Below the pieces are notes generated by a model that saw only the letters and a list, made by a program, of their open reading frames with translations, searched no databases and was not told the origin of the DNA. Below, piece after piece: positions 45,184 to 55,658 of a stretch of 64,000 nucleotides of DNA (position 1 is the stretch's first letter; the number at the start of each line of letters is the position of its first letter). Source of the DNA: Catonia carolina. Lineage: Eukaryota; Arthropoda; Insecta; Hemiptera; Achilidae. The position numbers and the translations under genes were made by a program. The stretch is from positions 23,554,960-23,618,959 of the forward strand of contig JAQMRL010000012.1 in the NCBI GenBank assembly GCA_035578175.1, in the 5' to 3' direction.

Positions 45184-47070
45184 GTGTGTGTGTATGCGCG
45201 CGCGTGTGTGCGTTTAAGTGTAAGTGTGTGTGGGTGTTTGAGTGTGTGCGTGTTCGTGCGTGCGTGTGTGAACAGAATATCTCAAGAACTGAAAATCGTA
45301 CGAACTTCAAAACTTGAAACTTAGATTTTATGTTATTATCACTAAAATAGCTGATACGAACATTTTCATCAAAATTGGTCAACCACAAGTAGTAGTTTAT
45401 TCGTGTCATTTGTCACTTTTTTGCGATTTTCTCAAAAATGGCTCTAACGAGTTTTTTTTTTAAATCGCCTCATTTACTAAATTGTTAATGCTCTACAAGA
45501 TAAAATAGGCACCATATTTGCTGAAATTCTTGGGGAGGTTGTTTTCTTGTAAAAATGTTGTTTTTTTAAGATTTCGACTTTAATATGCATTTTAGCGCAA
45601 ATTTGTATCATGTAAAAGTTGTAGAAAATTTAAAATTCTACAACTTTTATTTCATACATGTTTTGTATAACGCTTATTTTAGCGGTAATTAGCGATTTTG
45701 TTTTTTTTCTTACGAAAACGTGTAAAAAATCGATTTTTTAAGATTTCAGCCTTAGTATGCATTTTACAACAAAAGTTTGTATAATCAAATTTATAGAAAA
45801 TGAAAAGATCTACAGCTTTTATTTTAAGCATTTTTCTCTATAGAGCCTAGTTTAGCGTGAAAGAGTGACTTTTCGTATTTTTAAGCCAAACTGAGGTTGA
45901 TTTTCATTTTGCATCGTTCACTCATGATTAAAATTAGTTTATGTTTATTGAGTTTAGTTTTTTGCTTATTTCTAATGTTTTATTATTAATGTTAGATTAT
46001 ATTGTTCAATTTTTGCATTGGCAAGAGAGTTGTGTGAGTGTTTCACACCAGATGTTTTGGCTGTAGTGTAAGATAACTTCCGTGATGCAAAATAGCATCA
46101 ACAACTATGCACAATATGTCGAACCACGTACAGGCCCAACTGAACTCTCGATTAGAAAATGCAAACATTGCAAGATAATTAGGAAACGTTCATGGCTCAT
46201 GTATTCACGAAAACACTGCAAATTAAACAATCGGTGTGTTCTCCAATAGTCTTCGAAATGGCACATCACATAAAAATGGTACTGGTATGTAATATAAACC
46301 TATAACAACTCGAGGTTCATCTACGGATAAGTCTTTGTATTATGTTATACGCTATTCAAGTATTAAAAAATTAATAAAAAAACACTTGCAGATTAGCAAA
46401 AACAAACGATAAATAAAAGGTAAACTGCCACTTCTAAAAAACGGACGGAAAATGGAACAACTCATGTTGTGCAATACTTTGGTACTGACTAAAATTGCTA
46501 ACGAAGAACAAAACATACTTTCACGAAAGACGGACTCACACGGCAACCTATCAAAAAAAGCTGTCCCATGGATCGGTTTCGCATTAAGCGCGTCTAACGA
46601 CCTCCCACCTTGATGCGGAACCGCATCACCATCAATGTGTTTTAATACGAAACATGTATTACTTTTATAACATTACAGTTTATAGATGATTAACACAAAA
46701 CCTTTGCCTGGCAAATATCGGTTAACACGGAAAAATATTGTCCAAACATAAACCACACGATCCCGAGTAATACAGATTGATGCACCATATGAGTGCTTTG
46801 TGATCCGTTCAGCTTAACAACGCTTACGATAATGAAGAAGCTGACACACCTGATACAAAAGAGAATAATAATTTACCGGTACCTATTTCTATCACTTTCA
46901 TTGCTACATCATATACGGCGCTATTTAGAAGCGAACTTGAATGGCGAAATATCCGAATACGTCGATAAATTAGAACACTTGTAGAAAATAAAATAGTGCC
47001 AATCTGCATTAAAAAAAACTGATTTTTTTAAATTAGGTGTTAATGTTAGACAAACAATAATCACTACTCC
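44069..47070. mobile_element. Probable pogo-like insert(s) inside HINE copy O
   Basis: Starts ACAGTGGAATAAGGTTAACA, which looks like a pogo/Tigger end, with CGGTTAACAC repeated near 44112. The same CGGTTAACAC motif recurs near 46721, and a C-terminal-like frame at 46793-46984 ends RRYLEANLNGEISEYVDKLE. A complete HINE (copy P) sits inside it. Right boundary and target duplication are not clear. Confidence 0.4.
45012..46053 (+). mobile_element. HINE-like copy P, complete
   Basis: Complete: TTTTTACTTTCTCTTGCC start, long interrupted GT/GC tract (45149-45270), both modules with the inner AAAAGTTGTAG hairpin, and 3' GGCAAGAGAGTTGTGTGAG with hairpin. One AA of the 3' subterminal repeat is lost. 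Confidence 0.8.
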
Positions 47071-47074
47071 TTTT

Positions 47075-47174
47075 ACTAACTAATTAAGCATTTTTTCTAT
47101 AGAGCTTAGTTTAGCTTCAATTAACAATTTTCACATTGACAAGAAAAAGTCGTGTGAGTGTTTCAAACCAGAGT
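47075..47174 (+). mobile_element. HINE-like copy O, 3' end
   Basis: AGAGCTTAGTTTAGCTTCAA, then GACAAGAAAAAGTCGTGTGA and the terminal hairpin with AAACCAGAG. Confidence 0.65.
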
Positions 47175-47544
47175 TTTGTAGATAAATTTAAATAGAATTG
47201 TTTTTAAACAAATTTTGAATAATACAACTTTTCATTTTCAGGCCGATTTTCATTTTTTTTTCTGTAGGGTGAAAATAAATTAATATCTGGTAAAGCTTGT
47301 CTGACGGCTCAAGTCGGGTGCACGAACAGTAGGGGATAGTATTGTGACGTCTGTTCCGGGTTCTTTTGAGATCTGTTTATTAATAGACTATTATAAAACT
47401 TCAGGTTAATCTCATAACAATTATTTATTATAAAATTATTGAATTACAATAATTTTTGTTATAGCTTTTGGTAAAAATTACAGAAGTGTTCAAATTTTTA
47501 GATTTATAGAAAGAAATCAAATCAATTTGTATTTTCTACATAAC

Positions 47545-47815
47545 TTCTTTATTGACATAATGTTTACAACTTTTAATATCTAATAATGATACCCTTTATA
47601 ATCATTTTTACACGGTTTGGTATGCTTATTGTAAGTGATTCACAACGTCTATGATCTTCTTCATCCCTATGCCATATTTTGATAAGTGCAGCTATGAGAT
47701 CAGTCTTTGTAGCGATTGTCTTTTTTTGGGCTTTGTCTTAACAGTCACCAAAAGATTCTCTATCGGATTTGCATCAGCGCTGTTACGTGACCAGGGAAGG
47801 AATTTTCCTTCTACG
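47545..47815 (-). pseudogene. Tc1-like transposase C terminus, inverted copy
   Basis: The minus strand reads through WSRNSADANPIENLLVTVK-like sequence, then IKIWHRDEEDHRRCESLTIS and a PNRVKMIIKG tail, with a frameshift or two. It is the inverted partner of 48360-48598. Confidence 0.7.
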
Positions 47816-47859
47816 TAATACTGGGTTTATGAGGCAGAACCAAAAAGTTATACAAATCA

Positions 47860-48598
47860 GACTCCTTCGACAACTGAATGAGGTTCCTGATGGAGACTTT
47901 CAGTTAATGCAGGTCGGGGCTCCTTGCCAATAAGCCTGATCAGTTATAATTTCTTAGAAAATGTTGTTTAGGGCATCAGCCGAAAGGCTGGTTTGAACCT
48001 CAAGAGGTTTTACTAAGTAAAACGAGTAGTGAGGTGGTTTACAATTTCCTTCCTCACTGAGTTGAAAAATGCTTATCAGCATGCCAAAAGCGTATATTTT
48101 CCACCCTGTAAACGACAACTTCACTACATTCACCACAGGGTCTGGCTGTATAATGAAATTCATTCTTTCAGAGGAAATAACTCTGATTATTGTCATTTAC
48201 ACCTCTACCTCTTTTGTTCTTAAATGCTTCAGCCATATAATTGGCTGACCATTGATAACTAACAGAACTATTTCTTGTAGCGCTGGAACTAGCAGATCAA
48301 GTGCAGGTGGAGTGCAACACTCCACCTCCCTGCTATGGGCATTCTTAGAGAAAATAACTTGAAAATCCTTCCCTGGCCAGGTAACAGCTCTGATGTAAGT
48401 CCGATAGAGAATCTTTTGGCAATTGTTAAGAAAAACTCACAAAGAAGACAATCACTGCAAAGACTGATCTCAGCTGCAATTATCAAAATATGGCATAGGA
48501 ATGAAGAAATTCATGGAAATTGTGAATCACTTATAACAAGCATGCCAAACCGTATAAAATGGATTATAAATAACAAAGGGTATCATACTAAATATTAA
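47860..48598 (+). pseudogene. Tc1-like transposase C-terminal half, interrupted by SINE-B
   Basis: Before the SINE (about 47866-47932) a frame gives RLLRQLNEVPDGDFQLMQVG followed by APC, matching the MQDGAPCH block with the second catalytic Asp changed to Val. After the SINE the frame 48335-48598 continues ENNLKILPWPGNSSDVSPIE then N, the block with the third catalytic residue (Glu), and ends with IWHRNEEIHGNCESLITSMP and an RIKWIINNKG tail, the normal Tc1 C terminus. The DNA-binding part and first catalytic Asp were not found. Inactive. Confidence 0.75.
47966..48330 (-). repeat. SINE-B copy 4, minus strand
   Basis: Starts on the plus strand as TTTAGGGCATCAGCCGAAAG and ends near GCAGGTGGAGTGCAACACTCC. 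It splits the Tc1 transposase between the second and third catalytic blocks. Confidence 0.75.
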
Positions 48599-48694
48599 AA
48601 GTTGTAAAAATTATGTCAATAAAGAAGTTTTGTAGAAAATACGAGCTATTGTTTAGATTTCTTTCCATGAATCTAACAATTAGAACACTCTGTA

Positions 48695-49595
48695 CAATTA
48701 AAATACTTAGACTAAATTGGTCGAAAAATTTGTTTAAATACCTAAGATTAAATCTATCTTAACTTAAAATAAAATGTGTCATCTACAATTAAATAAACCA
48801 TGAATAAACCTTCACCTACAAGGTACACAAATAGAACAATAGATAATTTTTGTACGCAAAGCTGTAACCAGGAAATAAATTTACTGCTATACAAAATATA
48901 AAAAACTTCATTGCCCCGGCAAAACTGTTTTCAACACGTAAAAAGGCGGTTACCTTTTATGTATGAAAAGATAATTTATTCTAGAAAATTAAAAAGAATA
49001 TAATAATAACGGAATTCATAACGCAACCGACTTGAACCGTCGGACAAGCTTTACTATTTAAAGACGAACGAAAATGTAGTGCAACTTTCGAACCAATTAT
49101 TTTACTGGAAATAGTTAACTTGATGACGTCACTAAATTATCTTTCAAATTTTAAACGAATTGTTTCTCATTAAAACGGAATCGAGTTCAAACAGAATTTT
49201 CTTTTAATTTCGTTAATTTTGTTTAATTACAGTTTTACTATAAAAGTAGCTGTAATAAAATGGTTTTAAACTAATTAAAAGTTTGCTTTACTTTATACAT
49301 ACTGTACATGTACTATATACATAAAGTAAAGGCTCGTCTAAATTGTTTAAAGGTCTTTCATCGCTTCCTGTGCCCTTTCCATCTCATCCGTTAGACCTAA
49401 AGGGTTGTAAATTTTGTTAATTTAAACTTTCTAACTTTCTGTTAGGGTAGCTTATATCTACTACCCCGTTCTTCTTCAAATCTCAACCCCGTCAAATGTT
49501 TAGGATACTGATATCGAGTATTATACCATTCTATATTATCTATTTCTACATGTGGCCGGTTTTGTTTCACAATCTATGTGTAGTCTGTTCCAGAA
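48695..49595. other. AT-rich, nothing recognised
   Basis: No feature supported. Confidence 0.35.
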
Positions 49596-49599
49596 ACGT

Positions 49600-50690
49600 G
49601 CGTGAAAATGTGTGTATATACATAATATCTCAAGAAGGAAGTATCGTACGAAGTTGAAACGTGGAACCTTCAAACGTGGTTCACTACTACAAGGTGACCC
49701 AACACAAAGATTTTTCTAAAAATCGGTCAACTGGAGTAGTAGTTTTCGTGAAATTTTTAATTTTAAAAATTTTCTCAAAAACAGCTCTTACAATGTTTTT
49801 TTATATCGTCTCATTTACTTCACTTTTTGAGCTTTACAAAATGGAGTAAGCGGTATATCTGCTGAAATCCGTAAAAGAGAGCTGTGCGCTCGTTGTAAAA
49901 ACGGGGTTTTTTAGATTTAGGCCTTAATATCATTTTACAACAAAAATATACATTATCAAAATTAATAAATCTATAATCTTTATTTCAAACATGTTTTGTT
50001 TTACCTCAACTAATGAATGTCTGCATTTTTCTCTTTTAAATTGGTAAAAATGGGATTTTGTTTTGATATTGCGGCCTTAGTATGCATTTTTTATTACAGA
50101 CAAATAAAATATTTACATTTTTTATTTATTAGAATGTTTTTCTACAGAGCTTAGTTTAACCTCAATTAGTTTCCGTACTTTCAAGTCCTACAAAAATTGA
50201 TTTTCATTTTGCGTCATTCACTTATGATTAAACATACGTTTTCCCATAAAAGGCAGGTGAAGTGTTAATTATTATGCAATCAATCTGCTAATTCCAAGGC
50301 TACAAAAAATAGTTCTGTTACTTATCACATGGCTAGCCAAATATATGACTGAAACATTGATTAGAAAAGATAGAGGTGTAAAAGACAATAGTCAGAGTTA
50401 TCTTCTATGAGAGTAATGAATTTCATTATACAACCAGACCCTGTGGTAAATGAAGGAAGGTGTCATCTGCAGGCTGGAATGTAGATGCTTTTTGGAAGGT
50501 CTGGCAAGCTGATTAGCATACTTTTCTACTCAGTGAGGAAGGCAATGTAAACCACCTCACTCCTCGTTTTACTTAGTAAAACCTCAAGAGGTTCAAACCA
50601 GCCTTTCAGCTGATGACCTAAACAACACAAACACACGTTATATTTTTAATTATTTACATTGACAAGAAAATTTTTGTGTTTGTCGCCTGA
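49600..50690 (+). mobile_element. HINE-like copy Q, 5'-truncated, carrying SINE-B
   Basis: Starts at the post-GT block (AATATCTCAAGAAGGAAGTA). It has decayed modules and a SINE-B (50246-50632), then GACAAGAAAATTTTTGTGTT and GCCTGATTTTT. Copy R starts in the same T run. Confidence 0.7.
50246..50632 (+). repeat. SINE-B copy 5
   Basis: Near-complete: GGCAGGTGAAGTGTTAATTA, GGCTACAAAAAATAGTTCTG, CACTCAGTGAGGAAGGC-type block, hairpin CAGCCTTTCAGCTG and AAACAACACAAACAC tail. Confidence 0.75.
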
Positions 50691-50691
50691 T

Positions 50692-50828
50692 TTTTACTTT
50701 CTCTTGCCTATATGAATATATATAGGAAGGAAAGTATTGTTTTCATGTCGATTTTTCGAAATCGAGTTTTCACCGGATCTATACGTTTTCAGACCCCCTG
50801 AACCCAAAAAACATGTTTTTAGCGATTG

Positions 50829-50872
<44 letters not shown>

Positions 50873-51636
50873 AAAATATCTCAAGAACGGAACATCGTAC
50901 GAACTTAAAACTTGAAACTTAAGTTACATACCACTACCGGACCCGACACGAACATTTTCATCAAAATCGGTCAACCGGAAGTAGTAGTTTATTCGTATAA
51001 TTTTTCACTTTTTTGCGATTTTATCAAAAACTGGTCCTACGATGTTTTTTAAAATCGCCTGGTTTACTCAAATTTTTATTCTCTACAAGATAGGGTAGGC
51101 GCCATGTTTGCTGAAATTCTGTGTGAGGCTGTTTTTACGTAAAAACATTTTCTTTTTAAGATTGCGGCTTTAATATGCATTTTAGCGCAAAACGTTATAT
51201 GATAAAATTTGTAGAGAATGTAAAATTCTACAACTTTTATTTCAAACATTTTTTTGTATAACGCTTAGTTTAGCGGTAATTAGCAATTTTCTGTTTTTTT
51301 CTCACGAAAACGTGTGAAAAATCTATTTTTTTAAGATTTCGGCCTTAGAATGCATATTACGACAAAAGTGTATAAAATAAAATTTATACGAAATTAAGAG
51401 ATCTACAACTTTTATTTTAAGCATTTTTTTGTACAGTGCCTAGTTTAGCGTGAATGAGCGATTTTCCGTTTTTTTTTTGAGCTAAACTGGTCGATTTTAA
51501 TTTTGCGTATTTCACTAATGTTTGTTGAGGTTAGTTTTTTGTTCATTTTTAATGTTTTATGACGAATGTTACGTTATATTGTTAATTATTTGCATTAGCA
51601 AGAGAAAGTTGTGTGTGTGTTTCACACCAGATTTTT
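50692..51636 (+). mobile_element. HINE-like copy R, complete
   Basis: Complete ~945 bp, very similar to B, C and V. Clean (GT)20 at 50831-50870. Fused head to tail with copy Q. The 3' hairpin has a longer GTGTGTGTG arm. Confidence 0.8.
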
Positions 51637-52317
51637 GGTACTATTTTCGAATATATTATTTTTATGAAAACTGATTTCCGGATAATTGGGGTTATGTTCA
51701 TTGTATTAAAAGAAAATTTCTGAGAATTTTAATGAAGTTTACCTTAGTATTAATTAAATTCAGAAATCATTAAAATGGTTTAATTTGGAATATAGAGAAT
51801 GCTTTAAAACGTATAATTTCATTTCAAATCAGAAGAAAGGTAATCTACGCTGTCACGTTAATAAATGGGTTTAACTAACAATCTTAAAAAGCTGTCAGGC
51901 GATACTCCTCCCAAACTGAGTTTATAATTTAAATTAAATTTCACGAAGCGTAACTGTCACTGCAGACTATAATTTCAATTCCATTTACCTATTTTTTTGT
52001 CTTTTTTTACTTTCTTTCACTTTGTCTATGATCTAGAGTGAGATAGTATTGTCGCCGTGAAAAAGAGATCAAATTTCAATTTACATTTCATTTGTTTTTT
52101 ATCGTTGAAGTAATTTTTGACCATGTTATGTTACTCTAAAAGTTCTTAGAAAGTTCTTTTTGTGATACCAATTTCGTCATTCTTTCACGGTAGGTATTTC
52201 TTCCTTTTCCATCCCTTTAGTGTTATGTTATTGTTTTTCACGAAAGTCTTTAAAAGAAAGTAATCTAACTGTCTGTACTTAGTTAAATCCATTATATTCT
52301 CAAGGTTTAATACTTTC
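51637..52317. other. AT-rich; possible faint RTE tail
   Basis: The segment 52120-52230 weakly resembles the minus-strand RTE tail at 30245 (AAAGTTCTTAGAAAGTTCTT). Otherwise nothing. Confidence 0.3.
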
Positions 52318-52442
52318 TTTTTCGAAATAATACACAGATGAGGAAAGATACCTATATGTTTGTGTCAAATTTTCGAATTTAAGTTTTCACGGGAAATACA
52401 AGTTTCAGGTCCTATGATGCCACAAAACATACTCTTAGCGAT

Positions 52443-52592
<150 letters not shown>

Positions 52593-52841
52593 CAAGTAAC
52601 AGTATATTGTGCGATTTTTTCACTTTTTTGTTATATCCTCAATAACAGCTCCTACGCTTTTTTTAAAAAATCACCTCATTAACTGCATTTTTTATTTTTT
52701 ACAAGACAGGATCAGCGTGATATCGGCTGAACTTCTTGAAAAGGGTGCGTTCTCGTAATAAAAAATGAAAATTGTATTTTTAAGATTGCAGCCTTAGAAT
52801 GCATTTTACAAGAAACGTGTGTACAATCGAAGTTGTTGTTG

Positions 52842-53211
52842 GTTAGGTCATCAGCCGAAAGGCTGGTTTGAACTTCTAGAGGCTTTATTAAGTAAAATGA
52901 GAAGTGAGGTGGTTTACTATGCCTTCCTCACTGAGTGGAAAAGTGTGCTTATTACCATCCGAGGCCGTCTGAAAAGCATCTACTTTCCACCCTGGGTGGA
53001 AACCACTTTTCACGACAGGGTCTGGCTGTAAAATGAAATCTCAGAGGAGATAACTCTGGCTAGTGTCTTTTGCAACTGTACCTCTTCTGTTCTTAAATGC
53101 TTCAGTCATATAATTGGCTGACCATGCAATGAGAAACAGAACTATTTTTGTAGCCCTGGAACTAGCAGATCTAGTGCAAATAATTTAACACTCCACCTGC
53201 TTGTTTTGGGC
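52842..53211 (-). repeat. SINE-B copy 6, minus strand
   Basis: Plus strand reads TTGGTTAGGTCATCAGCCGA through AGCAGATCTAGTGCAAATAA to ACACTCCACCTGC. It is inserted in HINE copy S between its two modules. Possible flanking duplication near AATCGAAGTT / AACCAAAGTT. Confidence 0.7.
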
Positions 53212-53516
53212 AAGAAAGTCCAAACAAAGTAACCAAAGTTATATGAAATAAAACAATCTACAACTTTTATTTTAAGCATTGTTTTTCTACAGAGCTTACT
53301 TTAGCGTCAATTAGTTATTTCCCGTATTATTAGAAGAACAGAGTTTTTTCATTTTGTGCCATCATTTATGATTAAAATCAGGTTATTTTTTCATATTATA
53401 TTGTGTACTATGATTAAATATGGGTGTTATTGTTTGTTATTTACATTTGCCCAAGAAAAGTTGTGTGAGTGTTTCACACCACATTTGTCGTACAAATTTT
53501 TCATTTTTTGTTCCAG

Positions 53517-53670
53517 GTACTGGGCGGTTACAAATATAGATTATATTCATCAGCGCACTGGCAAGCGAATAGGAATTATGATTCTGATCATCTGGACCGT
53601 GTCCTTCCTAGTTTGCATAGCGCCGTTATTAGGATGGAAAGATCCCGGTTGGGAGAAAAGAGTTTCACAG
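53517..53670 (+). CDS. 5-HT1: Serotonin 5-HT1-like GPCR, exon with TM4
   Basis: Exon of a class A amine receptor. The acceptor TTTTTTGTTCCAG precedes 53517. The first base completes the Arg codon of the DRY motif, and the exon then reads YWAVTNIDYIHQRTGKR (end of TM3 and intracellular loop 2), followed by TM4 with the conserved Trp (LIIWTVSFLVCIAPLLGW) and extracellular loop 2 start (KDPGWEKRVSQ). It ends CAG at 53670 with donor GTTATT, a weak but legal site. YWAVTNIDYI is typical of 5-HT1 rather than octopamine, tyramine or dopamine receptors. The receptor would couple serotonin binding to Gi/o at the plasma membrane. The next exon (55448) continues in frame. The upstream TM1-3 exons were not found here. 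Confidence 0.75.
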
Positions 53671-53715
53671 GTTATTGTTCCAATATTGATCAATTTTTAA
53701 CTTAAAGCAAAGTTA

Positions 53716-55063
53716 TAAAGGGTGTTTTATTAAGGACCCAACCCTATGTTAAATATGACATAATCTATTACAATTTTTTACGTCTGCTATTATTATATCT
53801 ATTACAAATTCATTACTTTACAAATGAATAACAAATTACAATGAGTTTTACATTTAATTATTTTAACTTCATATCACAGTAGATGTTGGAAGTGATTCCA
53901 CCAACTTAAATACAGATTCGCACTCGTTTCATGACATTTGCAGCAACTTTTATTAAAAATTTTTCACTAACTTTTGAAATCGCGCTTTCTATGTTTCCTT
54001 TTAATTCATCAATCGTATGAGGATTGTTTTTGTAAACAACATCTTTTAAAAAACCCCGTAGGAAAACGTCAGCCGGTGTAAGATCTGGGGATCTCGGAAG
54101 TCACAAATCTTTCGATACTAAGCGATGATTAAAGAATTCCTGTAGCACTCCTACCGTTTTATTTTCAGTATGACATATAGCGTTGTTCTGCTGAAACTAA
54201 CATTCTCGGTCGTCCAAATTTAACAACGCAATGAACCGTTGGATCAAATCACGGTAAACTACAGTACTGCCAAAAAATAACGGCTTTATCATACGGTGGC
54301 GGGAAACTGCACACCAAACACCAATTTTACGTGAGTTGAATGATTTTTCGTAAAAAGCATGAGGATTTGTAGCACTCCATATTCTTGAGTTCTGATTATT
54401 TACATATCCATCCAAATAAAATCACGCTTCATCACTAAAATAAAAATGATTCAACTTTTGAATACCATTTTCATCAACCAACGATAATATTGTTCACGTT
54501 TTTGATGGTCTTTAGCTTTCAGTTCACGGGTTAGGCCAATGCGATAAGGATGCAAATGTAACTTTTTCAGAACTCTGAAAACTGTAGTTATGTCAGCCCA
54601 GCTTATGATGATAACCTTCTGAGCGATTTTTTGGGGGATTGAGTCAAATGATTGTTCAAATCTTCGAGAACTTCCGTGGTTAACTTTGTTTACAAGATAA
54701 TTTCTCATCGAGTACATTCCCAGTTTTAATGAATTTATCGATCAAACGCAATATTTTCGACTTATTAGGAACAGCAGAACGGGTAAATTCCAACCGCTTA
54801 TCTTGCACACATTTGTAAGATTTACACGCTGTATAATTTTTTACAATAAACACGCGTTCATCCTTGGAAAAAATCATAGCTGGCACAGTGTAACGAAATG
54901 ACTGCTGTGACGGCACTAATGCATGATTAGTGCATTACGATTGTCTCAGACAATTGGCCTTGAGTACACTGTTGCCAACATACATGCTGGGAGACAGAAA
55001 TTCACCCATGTATTACTTCTACCTTCTTACACTCAGGGCTGGTCCTTAATAAAACACTCTTCG
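53716..55063 (-). mobile_element. mariner/IS630-type transposon, intronic
   Basis: Ends are inverted: AGGGTGTTTTATTAAGGACC on the left, and the complement of an almost identical sequence on the right (55037-55060), ~26 bp with a few mismatches. TA lies outside each end (53714-53715, 55064-55065). About 1.35 kb. It carries a broken transposase on the minus strand. Confidence 0.8.
53870..54916 (-). pseudogene. mariner-like transposase of the IS630-Tc1 group, broken
   Basis: Read on the minus strand from ATG at 54916: SKDERVFIVKNYTACKSYKC, KSKILRLIDKFIKTGNVLDE (helix-turn-helix), then in another frame VFRVLKKLHLHPYRIGL and LKAKDHQKREQYYRWLM. Next comes GYVNNQNSRIWSATNPHAFY and KIGVWCAVSRHRM. 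Later, toward 53900, there are blocks resembling FQQxxAxxHT and LPRSPDLTP with altered catalytic residues. Order and motifs fit a widespread insect mariner-like family of ~340 aa. At least two frameshifts and stops make it inactive. It is antisense to the host receptor gene. Confidence 0.75.
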
Positions 55064-55304
55064 TAACCACTAGTTTCTTAGATAAATGGTGTTTCACCTA
55101 CGTCATAAATAAAATTGACGTAACAAATTTTATATTTGAGTCATAGGCGCTTCCGAGAAATGTTTTTTTAATTATAGTCTCCTTTACTTACCGTAAAAAT
55201 GAAATATTCAAGTGAAATCAGTTTTCTTAAAGGGAAACATATTTTCACAATGTTAATATTTTCAACTCTTGTGAGTTAATTTTTTGTGTTTCATTTAACT
55301 AATT

Positions 55305-55412
55305 ACCCACCGGATTCGTCTAGTGGTAACGTTGTTGCCGCGAGTCAGATATTTTAACTGATTTTCGGAGATAAAAGAAAATTTACCTCTTAACTAATTC
55401 GGTGGGTTTAGA
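55305..55412. repeat. SINE-A head with inverted second head end
   Basis: Starts CCACCGGATTCGTCTAGTGG (A box on plus) and ends CTAATTCGGTGGGTTT, which is the same head start in reverse. The two ends can pair. It lies 35 bp upstream of the next exon. Confidence 0.55.
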
Positions 55413-55447
55413 ATATATTACTAACAATTTTCTTTTTTTAATAACAG

Positions 55448-55658
55448 GATAGAATGTGTCTTGTATCTCAAGATATCGGGTATCAAATCTTTGCGACAGC
55501 GTCATCATTTTACCTGCCACTTTTGGTCATATTATTTTTGTACTGGAGGATATTTCAAGCGGCTAGAAAACGGATAAGAAGAAGAGTCACTGTTGCTGCT
55601 GGAACTTCAGCATCTGGTGACAACCCAAAATGTGCTCCACCTGGAGGAGTTGTAGCAG
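55448..55658 (+). CDS. 5-HT1: Serotonin 5-HT1-like GPCR, exon with TM5
   Basis: Follows the acceptor TTTTTTTAATAACAG and is in frame with the previous exon. It reads DRMCLVSQDIGYQIFATAS: extracellular loop 2 with the Cys that normally bonds to TM3. TM5 (SFYLPLLVILFLYWRIFQAA) follows, with the conserved Pro, then the basic start of intracellular loop 3 (RKRIRRR). The last part (TVAAGTSASGDNPKCAPPGG) is loop 3, which is long and variable in insect amine receptors. The exon ends GCAG before donor GTAATC at 55659, leaving one base of a split codon. TM6-TM7 exons were not seen up to 64000. Open translation past the donor to 55807 is read-through of intron. Confidence 0.75.

Larger units (their letters stand above)
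47481..48692. mobile_element. Tc1-like element with palindromic arms
   Basis: Both ends are inverted (CAGAAGTGTTCAAATTTTTA on the left, and the complement of CAGAGTGTTCTAATTGTTAG on the right) and flanked by TA (47479-47480, 48693-48694). The left ~330 bp (47481-47815) is an inverted, diverged copy of the right ~330 bp (48360-48692), so each arm encodes the same transposase C terminus in opposite directions. The centre holds a further transposase piece and a SINE-B. It could fold into a long hairpin RNA if transcribed. Confidence 0.75.
53671..55447 (+). other. Intron of the 5-HT1-like gene, 1,777 bp
   Basis: Bounded by GTTATT and TTTAATAACAG. Mostly filled by a mariner-like transposon in antisense orientation (53716-55063) and a SINE-A head pair (55305-55412). 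Confidence 0.7.

Noticed and set aside
53356..53700. 114-codon ORF as a full protein
   Set aside because: Its first half is HINE sequence. Only 53517-53670 is receptor exon.
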